This document shows positions 45,843-53,802 of a stretch of DNA of 64,000 nucleotides, in pieces. The notes below the pieces were generated by a model. That model searched no databases and was not told the DNA's origin. It saw only the letters and a list, made by a program, of their open reading frames with translations. The translations under genes were made by a program, and so were the position numbers. Position 1 is the first letter of the stretch; every line of letters starts with the position of its first letter. The stretch spans positions 1 through 64,000 of the forward strand of contig JAIPMN010005227.1 of assembly GCA_020650975.1 (NCBI GenBank), given 5' to 3'. The stretch comes from Apostichopus californicus (taxonomy: Eukaryota; Echinodermata; Holothuroidea; Aspidochirotida; Stichopodidae).

Positions 45843-48238
45843 NNNNNNNNNNCCCCCCCCCCCCCCTCTTGGTACTTAATTAATGCCAAGCTGCCAATAT
45901 ATAAACGGGTCAGCAACAAATTTGCAACTTGTGGCACTACCGAAAATCATTTGTGCCATTACCAGGCAACATATTTCCCACTATATCCCCCCCCCTAAAA
46001 TTATCACTATATCGTAACATATATGTGTCACTATAGCATAACACATGTGTCGCTATATTGTTACGTATGTGCCACTATATCGTAGCATATGTGCCACTAT
46101 ATCATAATGTTTGTGTCACTAAATCTCGTAACAAATATGTCACTGTATTATAATATAAGTGCCACTTTATCAAACCATATTTGTCACTATAACCATGTGT
46201 CATTATGTCAAAACATAAGTGCCGCTCTATCAGACCATATGTGTCACTATATGATAACATATGTGCCGCTCTATCATAATATATGTGTCACTATATTATA
46301 ACGTATATACCACCATATCATCACATATGTGCCACTATGTCATAGCATATATGCCACTATATCATAATTAACATATTTGTGCCATTATATCATAACATAT
46401 ATGTGCCAATATATCAAACCATGTGTGCCACTATGTCATAACATATGTGTATATCATAATATATGTGTCACTATATTATAATATATATGTGCCACTATAT
46501 CATAATATATGTACCACTATTTCATAAAATATGTGCCACTATGTCATAACATATGTGCCACTATGTCATAATATATGTCACTACATCAACATGTATGTGC
46601 CATGATATCGTAAGATATGTGTCGCTATATCAAACCATGTCTGCCACTATATTGTAACATTTGCCACTATCAGCTCAGAGACTGATCATTCATGAAAAAG
46701 TGATCAGCACTATATGTGTATCTGCCCATCTCGAAAAAACAATTGGTCCTGATATTTTTCCAAAAAAAAATTTCTCTCTCCTTGCAGAAGTTAGGTAAAA
46801 ATGATCCACCCCCTTTCTTAAAGTCTGGAAAGGACGAAAATCTGTCTTTGAAAGGATTACGAGAGGAAAGTTTGCAGATGTTACCAGACATGTCCGAAGA
46901 AGATGTAAGAAATGTCACTTTTGTTAAGTTTTAACTCAATAAAACACCCTTCCCCCTTCTTGACACAAAATCTTATCAGCCTTCTTTAATAATCTAGTAT
47001 TTGTACATTTTTGGGGTCATCCTTTTTCAGTTTTCCAGTCTCTCTTTTTGAAACTTTTGTGTTAGGATAGCAGGTTTACACTTGCAACCCTACAGTATTA
47101 AGATTGGAGGTTACACTTGCAACCCTTCAGTGTTAGGACTGCAGGTTCGAATTGCAACCCTACAGTATTAGGATTGCAGGTTACACTTGCAACCCTACAT
47201 TATTAGGATTCCAGGTAACACTTGCAACCCTACAGTATTATGATTCCAGGTAACCCTTGCAACCCTACAGTATTAGGATTCCAGGTTACACTTGCAACCC
47301 TACAGTATTAGGATTGCAGGTAACACTTGCAACCCTACAGTATTAGGATTGCAGGTAACACTTGCAACCCTACAGTATTAGGATTCCAGGTAACACTTGC
47401 AATCCTACAGTATTAGGATTGCAGGTAACACTTGCAACCCTACACTATAAGGATTGCAGGTTACACTTGTAACCCTACAGTATTAGGATTCCAGGTTACA
47501 CTTGCAATCCTACAGTATTAGGATTGCAGGTAACACTTGCAACCCTACAGTATTAGGATTCCAGGTAACACTTGCAACCCTACAGTATTAGGATTCCAGG
47601 TAACACTTGCAATCCTACAGTATTAGGATTCCAGGTTCGACTTGCTACCTTTCAGTGTTAGGATTGCAAGTTTGACTTGCTAGCCAACAGTATTAGGATA
47701 CAGGGCTACCCTACAGTATTAGGATTGCAGGTTACACTTGCTACCTTACAGTATTAGGACTGCTGGTTTTAAACACTATTGCTAATATTTTTAATAAATC
47801 TAAACGTTGTATTTTATTAAATGTTCAGTCTCAATATGCTTAAAACATGGTTAAAATATCTTTTTACTTTAAACCACAGTTTAATATACGTGAAGGCTTT
47901 TGTGTATCATCTGTGCGCGTGTGTGTGTGTATATTACTCTGTCCAAGTGTCTGTCGCAGCTAGCCCTCCGCATCTTCGGACATTCTGGTTTGCAGACCCA
48001 TACAAAGCCTCAAGGGACAGAATTAGTGGTAAACACAAGCTATTGGGCCATCAATGTTAGAGGAAACGGACAACTCACTTAATAAATTAAGCACTGGCAA
48101 TGTACTGTTGGTTATCTCTTTTTAAATTGGTGATTGCATTAATGTTTCTCTTTTTTTCTTTTCGTTTTTTTTCTTTAGGAAACTCCAAGTTTAAATTTGG
48201 ATCTTGATCTGCAAGACATTGGCCAGCTTGGATATGAT
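40587..48238 (+). CDS. CEP164: CEP164, N-terminal exons (C-terminal part not found)
   Basis: CEP164 is a centriolar distal-appendage protein that recruits TTBK2 and membrane-docking factors when a primary cilium forms. Coding exons: 40659-40725, 41633-41744, 43623-43839, 44785-44898, 46788-46904 and 48179-48238, all with AG/GT borders and consistent phases. The protein begins [20 protein letters not shown], then [17 protein letters not shown] and NDWKPCQD. Next comes the WW domain ([20 protein letters not shown]) and a Lys/Glu-rich tail, as in vertebrate CEP164. Only about 230 residues are seen, while the vertebrate protein has about 1,460 including a long coiled coil. No further exon is visible before the unrelated gene at 53.7 kb. 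Introns 1 and 3 hold tandem arrays made from exon-border sequence, and intron 4 holds an assembly gap. Confidence 0.9.
40960..41632 (+). repeat. Tandem array of exon 2-like pseudo-exons in CEP164 intron 1
   Basis: About seven diverged copies of a 90-105-bp unit precede the true exon 2. Each includes intron sequence, an AG acceptor and a copy of the exon's first 42-48 nt (ATCCTGGAATATACCCAGG and onward). Most end TTTATGGTAACC, which gives a GT donor where the real exon continues. Copies start near 40973, 41063, 41159, 41255, 41358, 41449 and 41540. Odd and even copies alternate in sequence type (ATATACCCAGG versus ATATGCCCAGG with GATTGCTA/GTTAG), so a dimer of about 195 bp was amplified. Copies 1, 3, 4 and 7 keep the 48-nt length, AG and GT; copies 2 and 6 have an extra G, and copy 5 has lost its GT. 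Confidence 0.85.
41633..41744 (+). CDS. CEP164: CEP164 exon 2
   Basis: Phase 1 in, TTACAG acceptor, GTGAGT donor. It codes for [20 protein letters not shown] and then [17 protein letters not shown]. The EPELMW-x-AREGI-x-APLP string is diagnostic of CEP164. Its first half is the source (or a product) of the array just upstream. Confidence 0.92.
43105..43510. mobile_element. 406-bp non-autonomous DNA transposon with CAGGG ends
   Basis: The left end CAGGGTTTTTGTTAAGAAATG and the right end CTACTAACGAAAACCCTG are inverted repeats with a few mismatches. CAAGT flanks both sides (43100-43104 and 43511-43515) as a 5-bp target duplication. Inner arms with GGTGGGTCA and TGACCCGGGT extend the inverted repeat. 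It sits 112 bp before CEP164 exon 3. Confidence 0.75.
43623..43839 (+). CDS. CEP164: CEP164 exon 3 (WW domain)
   Basis: The acceptor CACCACAG and donor GTAAGT give phase 2 in, 0 out. The split codon completes Cys in WKPCQD. The WW domain follows ([20 protein letters not shown]; the second conserved Trp and its Pro are visible, the first Trp is in exon 2). Then comes [16 protein letters not shown] and a Lys-rich run that matches the basic stretch of vertebrate CEP164. The WW domain is the part that binds TTBK2 in vertebrates. Confidence 0.93.
43840..44680 (+). repeat. Tandem array in CEP164 intron 3 derived from the exon 3 donor region
   Basis: About six units of roughly 110-125 bp carry GGGAAGAAACAAGAAAATCT, then AAGTAGATG, GGTGGATGTGGCAATGG, TTGTAGCTGGGGTAGAG and AAGGTGTTTATAAGCTTGAG. 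The start of the unit lines up with the true exon 3 end and donor (GAAGAAACAAGAGAGT, then GTAAGTACCTGAGATGAAG). In the copies the GT has become CT, so the duplicated donors are dead. Confidence 0.8.
44785..44898 (+). CDS. CEP164: CEP164 exon 4
   Basis: Acceptor GTTACAG, donor GTAAGT, phase 0 to 0, 38 codons. It reads [20 protein letters not shown] and ends [11 protein letters not shown]. The APL-x-G start and the Ser/Gly-rich character match the region just after the Lys-rich stretch in vertebrate CEP164. Confidence 0.85.
44930..45178 (+). mobile_element. Probable LINE 3' tail
   Basis: An AT-rich stretch with TTGTATTGTACGAGGGCCTC, GGAAGATTAGCTTCGGCTAA and a terminal AATAAA plus (TAAA)n run resembles LINE 3' UTR ends seen in many invertebrates. 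No coding part is present. Confidence 0.45.
45815..45866. other. Assembly gap between a G28 and a C14 run
   Basis: Ten N at 45843-45852 follow 28 G and precede 14 C. A G homopolymer followed by a C homopolymer points to a sequencing or scaffolding artefact, or to a poly-G/poly-C inverted repeat that stopped assembly. Real sequence may be missing from CEP164 intron 4 here. Confidence 0.95.
46005..46670. repeat. 22-bp minisatellite (CATATGTGCCACTATATCATAA)
   Basis: About 28-30 diverged copies of a 22-bp unit whose consensus contains CATATGTGCCACTATATCAT. Variation between CATAA, TATAA and CGTAA gives it an old look. It ends about 110 bp before CEP164 exon 5. Confidence 0.9.
46788..46904 (+). 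CDS. CEP164: CEP164 exon 5
   Basis: Strong acceptor CTCCTTGCAG, donor GTAAGA, phase 0 to 0, 39 codons. It reads [20 protein letters not shown] and then [19 protein letters not shown]. It is acidic and low in conservation; the assignment rests on splice sites, phase and position. Confidence 0.75.
47062..47772. repeat. 35-bp minisatellite in CEP164 intron 5
   Basis: About 20 copies of a 35-bp unit with consensus GGATTGCAGGTAACACTTGC, AACCCTACAGTATTA. Each unit holds a TTGCAGG...CTTGCAA near-palindrome. Most copies differ by only a few bases (GCAGG/CCAGG, TAAC/TTAC). Confidence 0.95.
48179..48238 (+). CDS. CEP164: CEP164 exon 6
   Basis: A long pyrimidine tract and TTCTTTAG acceptor, GTAAGT donor, 20 codons, phase 0 to 0: [20 protein letters not shown]. 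It resembles the vertebrate LHLDIGALGGDFEYE segment. This is the last CEP164 exon I can find. Confidence 0.8.
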
Positions 48239-48338
48239 GTAAGTACTCATTGAGCTGTATATAATACTTGTACCCAGGATTGTTATTAAATATCATGTTT
48301 CCTTTGCCAAACTGTTCTGCATGCTGCAATAAATGAGA

Positions 48339-48658
48339 GCGCTGTGCGCTGTGGTGAAGTGGTTAAGGCAGTGGACTTGTGATCTAAGGATTGCAGGTTC
48401 GAGTCCTGGCCAGATCATTACGTTGTGTCCTTGGGCAAGGCACTTTATCTTCATTGCCTCTATTAACCCAGGTGTATAAATGGGGACCTGTGAGATAAAT
48501 TGTCAGCTGGCGCTGTTTAGCTGCTGCCATGTGGAGGGATTGTCTCTATGTTTGACAGGTTATCGTTGACCAGGGTAATATTGTGATGTGCCTTGAGCAC
48601 CTATATCGGTGGATATGTCTGCGCTTTATAAAATCCTCAGTATTATTATGATTATTAG
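48339..48658 (+). mobile_element. tRNA-derived SINE
   Basis: A box (TGGTGAAGTGGTTAAGGCAG) near 48352 and B box (GGTTCGAGTCC, 48396-48406) form a tRNA-like head. The body carries TTGTGTCCTTGGGCAAGGCA, common to many deuterostome and mollusc SINEs. The tail is an ATTATTATGATTATTA run after GCGCTTTATAAA. It lies 100 bp after CEP164 exon 6. Confidence 0.88.
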
Positions 48659-49058
48659 CAAATTAAGGTTTTGAAAACATTCTCGCTGGCTGTGGACACT
48701 CTGCCAAAAGGGCCCCCCATGTGGCCCCCAGGACAAACCTTACCCTCATGTGCTCTTCTTAACTTACACTGCAATGTGAGGATGCATGCTCTATTGTGTA
48801 TTGGTAATATGAGCTGTGATGTATCCCCCCCCCCCTCCCTATTGTTCCTTGTTAGTAGGTTTTAGATGAATTACAACATATAAATACATGTTTAATGTAT
48901 ATATCTCCTCTCACACCAGGTTTCAGCTTTGAAACTTATGTCCGTCATAGTGGGAGTTGTTTTTTGTTAACGTTAAATGGAGATAGAATTTGTTTCATTG
49001 CACATGGGAAGATGTGAGCTCTCTTTTCAATTAGTATTAGGGCTTATTAGTTTGACTT

Positions 49059-51882
49059 CCCTGGTAGAAATTCCAGTAGAACCCAGTTAAAAAATCAACT
49101 AGGTTCTACTAGGGCCTACTATGTTTAACTGGTTTTTAACTGTGTTTAACTGGGTCTTACTGGGTTCCAACTGGGCTATGCTGAACATGAGCTAGGTTCA
49201 ACTGGGTTTACACACCCAACTGAGTTTGAACTATGTTTGAACTGATCCAGTTGGGCTTCAACTAGGTTTCACTGGTTTGCACAAGCCCAACTGGGTTTGA
49301 ACTATGTTTACTGGTGAACTTGCCCTGTTGGGGTTGAACTAGGTTTCACACTGGCCCAACTGGGTTTGAACTATGTTGACTGCTTTTATTTTAGGCGTAA
49401 TTATCAAGAATATTATAATGTAAGTTCGTAAGCAGTAACCGTATCGTAATATATTGAAAATGCTTAATTAGCCAACTTATTAGGAGTGTAAAATAAATCT
49501 TTGTCATATTTATCACAGTTATGATTAAACGATTACATTTTTTGTACCGCAATGATTAAAAATATGAAATATTTCCTATATTATCAATTTGAAAAAAAAT
49601 ATATTATACTTTTTTCGTCGATATGAACAATTGGTAGGCAAAATGCCTTCCTAGTGCAAAATAGTATGATCCGACTAAATTTGAACTTTGACACTTGTCC
49701 CTTGCGTTAGCGCTAAATTTATAAATTCCGAATCCGCAAACCACATACGCCAACAGAAGCTTCGCAGAATAATCGCATTTGTAACCGATTTTGCCAACAA
49801 TTTTAAATTATTACCGCGGCTAAGTTCCCTCCTTTTTGATCTCGCAGTATCTTTATATTATTGACACATACTTGTAACATTATAATTGATTGTAAACGTG
49901 CTCTTTATCATAAATATTTGAATTGAACAGAAACTTTAAATATAGGCTAGTGACTTAGGACTATAGTATAGGCTAGGCCTAACAAACCGGTTCCCTACTA
50001 GGTATACCACATGGTACAATTACTAACGTTAGACATATCCTAACGTTATAGTTGCCTAGCTTATAGGGGCTTGACCTAGCCTAGTTATACTCAAGTTAAC
50101 ACCTATATTTAGCCGCATGATTTAAGGAAAGTTATCGTCAACTAGCAAACATAATACTAGCAATTTTCAAAATTTACGCAATTGCCTTGATTTATGTTTC
50201 AAACATGAAGTGTCCTATTGCCGGCATAATAACATACTTTGCAAAAGTCATTAGCCTAGTGAAATGTAGGCCTACAGCATACACGTATATGCTACAAATG
50301 TGAGGATGCCCTACACTATACGTTATGAACATATGATTAAACTATCAATCTAATTTCTAGTGAGGCTTCATTTGTACAGTGTAAGATGGTCAGCTCTTAC
50401 ATAAAGTTTGGTTTTGTACCATGTAGTTTTACTTGTTTATTAGTGCACTGTGCAGTGCTCACTGTACAGAGGGCTATACATTTGTACAGTACATTTGTAT
50501 GTTGTCTTGTGGCAGCAAAAGGGTTGATTAACAACTCTCTCTCTTCTGGGTTGCTAGGCAACTATCTTGTTCTTCCTGGAAATTAGCCCTCACAGGAAAT
50601 GGGGTCTGTGTGTATATATTTTAGGAACAAAGGAGTTTTGTGAGGGTACAGTATAGGGAGTTGGCAATTGGCTATGAGTATCTGAGCAAGGCAGTTGTAA
50701 AAGAAGAGAAAGATAGTTTAATGGCTGGATAGTTTGTTTTAAACCTTAATTTACATAGTTCATGTCACTGTAGACCTTACTATTTATGGAAGTTGTGATA
50801 TTCAACTGAGAGTCTGGGACACTATTTATTATAAAGGATACTATTTACTATAAAGGATATTGTTTTACAATAAAGGAAATTCTAGGACACCATCACTTAT
50901 AAAGGACATTATTTTACTACAAAGGATATTGACATTATTTTACTGAAAGGATACCCTGGAACACTATTTCATAAATTAAAGGATACTTTTTTGTTGGGAT
51001 CGGACATTCATAATACCATTTATTGGGTTCAACTATACTGATGTCGTAGAATATCTGATGTCGTGGAAGGTCTGAGGTCGTAGAATACTTGATGTCACCA
51101 GCAGGCCAACTCACCAGAACAGAATTTTAAATTAAGTGTATTTCTTTATATTTTGGGTGCGCACCTCACGACTGTATACGTTGTTTCATTTAATTCTTTG
51201 ACTGGGCCCAGATCAGCTGTATATTGTTTGTTATTCATAATTATAATTTCTTTTGATCCAATCCAGTTGAGTTCTCCATTTATATATGTGTCTTGCTCTG
51301 TGTTAGGTCATCACACCAAACCCAGAGTTCTCTGATCAAGAACAAAGATTTATTTTCAGTGACTAACACCCTTAATATATACTTACAGTATAGATCTACT
51401 GTTAAAAATGAAAACTTCTTATAGTGTGGTGTTATATAAGTGTAGATAACACCAGTTGAGAATCCCAGTTCAAACTATTTAAAAATATAAGAAGTAAAAC
51501 ATAGTTGACCCAGTTTAACCCAGCAAAACATAGTTGACCCAGTTAAACCCAGTAAAACATAGTTGACCCAGTAAAACATAGTTGACCCAGTAAAACATAG
51601 TTGAACCAGTTGGACCCAGTAAAACATAGTTGAACCAGTTGGACCCAGTAAAACATAGTTGAACCAGTTGGACCCAGTAAAAATAGTTGAACCAGTTGGA
51701 CCCAGTAAACATAGTTGGACCCAGTAAAACATAGTTGAACCAGTTGGACCCAGTAAAACATAGTTGAACCAGTTGGGAACCCCAGTTCACCCAGTTCAAC
51801 CTAGTTCAAATTTGGGCCAATTTCCGTATAGAAAATTCCAGTTGAACCCAGTTCAAAAGTTCAACTGGAATTTCCACCAGGG
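49059..51882. mobile_element. 2.8-kb non-autonomous DNA transposon with CCCTGGTGGAAATTCCAG ends
   Basis: The left end CCCTGGTAGAAATTCCAGTA and the right end CTGGAATTTCCACCAGGG are inverted repeats. Both ends continue into arrays: AACTGGGTTTGAACTATG phrases at 49080-49385, and the inverted form (AACATAGTTGAACCAGTTGG, then ACCCAGTAA) at 51500-51790. The middle holds a smaller array of AAAGGATATTATTTTACT phrases near 50820-51000. I see no transposase and no clear target duplication, so the superfamily is open. Confidence 0.7.
51500..51790. repeat. Right-end array of AAAACATAGTTGAACCAGTTGGACCCAGT units
   Basis: About ten units in two lengths (near 18-21 and 29-30 bp) sharing AACATAGTTG and ACCCAGT. 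They encode spurious open frames on the minus strand with FTGSN-like repeats, which I do not take as protein. The array mirrors the left-end AACTGGGTT array of the same element. Confidence 0.85.
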
Positions 51883-52129
51883 TTACCACGAGGGCCAAAG
51901 AAAATATCATTGGTCGGATAAATTAGCCAGACAGAATCAAAATCTCGACGTATATCAGGTCTATGCTAAAAGCAATATACAGGTACGGCTGGGAGGGTGT
52001 TCAAGCCTAAAGCCATAACGAACAACATCATCGTTCTTAATGACGCCCAGAACTTAGGCGTATTTAATTTTAGGTCAGTTTGAAACCTTTTGCATTTTAG
52101 ATGTGGCACGCTGGCCACCTATTGAGAAA

Positions 52130-52280
52130 AAAGTAGAAGAGTGTACACATGGGTGAAAACATGTAGAGGAGTGTCAGTATGGCTGAACCCATGTAGATGA
52201 TTATACAAATACGCACGCAGAGGAGTGTACACATGATTGAACACATGTAGAGGAGTGTACATATGAGTGAATAAATACAA
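52130..52280. repeat. Short tandem repeat (GAGGAGTGTACACATG)
   Basis: Four diverged copies of a 40-50-bp unit containing GTAGAGGAGTGTACACATG and TGAACACAT. No coding signal. Confidence 0.6.
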
Positions 52281-52379
52281 ACACTTCGTAAGATTGGACT
52301 TGTCTGCAGTATATCCTTTTACGACAACTACGCCAGTCAAAACACAAAAAAGCAATATCAAGCTGTAACCCGAAGAATT

Positions 52380-53640
52380 AATGATTAATATATTCTTACT
52401 CTAGCTAGGATTTAATAGTTCTGACGATCAGCTTAGCCTGAAGATAAGTTGAGACTGTGTAAAGACCGCAAATATCTTTCTTTGAAGAATCAGTCTTCCT
52501 GATATAGTAAATATTACACATCAATTAACAATGTTGAGTACAGTCAAATCCGAGTTGGTCTTTGCCAAAAGATAAAGTATTGCCAGTGTTCCGTTTGTCG
52601 TCAAGAATAATATTAGAAGGGGATTGGCTTGAAGGGTAATGTTCTGTTTTGAAAGCAAAATAGTTTCTTCTGTTTTTATTTGATCTCCTTGTTTTGTTAC
52701 AATACCAGTCCCTGGACTAAATCATGGCATGCTATAATCTCATTGCTATGTAGCTTAATCGCCATATTTACTGCACATTTATGGGATAAACTTTTGTGTT
52801 GCCACTGACAATGGCTCTACCATGTACAGTGAAGTGTCAACAAACCAGCTGTGGACACAAAACCGGATCTCGAGGGCCGCAGTGGAATGTTTTTCCCAAT
52901 CCACGGACCTCAACCCATTAAAGATACATGTATGTACTCCAGATTGAAATGAGGATATTGTATCTTCATGGGTCAGAAGAAGGATCATAAACTCAATTAC
53001 ACAAGATAACAATGATAAATGTGTTCTTGAAACGTGATATATTATTGTAAGATCTTAGTTTTAATAGGTTAATCAATTTTCCCCGAGAGTTATGTGTTTG
53101 TAGTGTTTTTGTAATTGGTATTTAGTAATGTAATCGATTCGTGGAAATAATGTTTTATAGCATATTAAATAATCAGATTATTGGGAGGTATCATGCATTA
53201 AGGGTTCATATAATACGTTTTTATTATTTAGCAAACATCTCATAACATATGATGCATGCAATTTCATATTTCTTCGTTATGAATGTATGTAGACCAACCA
53301 CGGAAGGTCTGTACTTTTTCACATTTAGAAACATAAGAAAACGCAGCTTTTATCACAAGCATTGGTACGATAACGCTAAAATGTTCGTATTTTTTCATCA
53401 ACTGTGTTTTTAAATTACGCTTTAATTAAAAATATTCTGCCTTTCTTTTATGAATTCCAACCAAAATCAATAAATACCATTCAACGCAAAGGATACTAGC
53501 AGCGGATACAACTATTTCAGCCAACGGTGCGTTCGTGTTTATCACTTACAAAATTCGAATCACATAGTTTCCAACATAAAAAGGGAGTAATAATGAAAAG
53601 AATTTGATAAATTGCTTCTCAGGATACAAAATTATCTTTT
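52380..53640. other. No gene recognised
   Basis: AT-rich spacer between the CEP164 locus and the peptidase gene. The signal-peptide exon of the peptidase gene should lie here or further upstream, but no convincing ATG exon with a phase 1 donor was found. Confidence 0.4.
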
Positions 53641-53658
53641 TTTTGTTTCTACTGTTAG

Positions 53659-53802
53659 CTAACGATCCTGAATGTACTAACTATGATCATTCGGACTACG
53701 GTTGCCAAGGGGATTGCATCTCTACATCTTCATGTCCTGGTGGCAAGTACATTTCTGGTCTGTGCCCTAGCTACGGTATTTCCATTAAATGTTGTTTCAC
53801 CG
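53659..53802 (+). CDS. Peptidase gene, Cys-rich module 1
   Basis: Acceptor CTGTTAG, donor GTGAGT, phase 1 to 1, so the exon can be duplicated or skipped without shifting frame. It codes for NDPECTNYDHSDYGCQGDCI, then STSSCPGGKYISGLCPSYG and ISIKCCFT. Seven Cys; the final CC pair is a hallmark. Similar modules are found in fungal and invertebrate cell-wall-active proteins. Confidence 0.8.

Noticed and set aside
46005-46670. CRISPR-like array
   Set aside because: The 22-bp units are contiguous without unique spacers, and the context is an animal intron.
51475-51799. Long minus-strand open frames with FTGSNWFNYVLLGPTG-like repeats
   Set aside because: They are translations of the right-end tandem array of the 49059-51882 element; all frames stay open because of the unit lengths and lack of stops in the unit.
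51883-51960. CEP164 exon 7 candidate (GYHEGQRKYHWSDKLARQNQ, with GTCTAT donor)
   Set aside because: Its acceptor would lie inside the transposon terminal repeat, the phase fits only by chance and the protein does not resemble CEP164.
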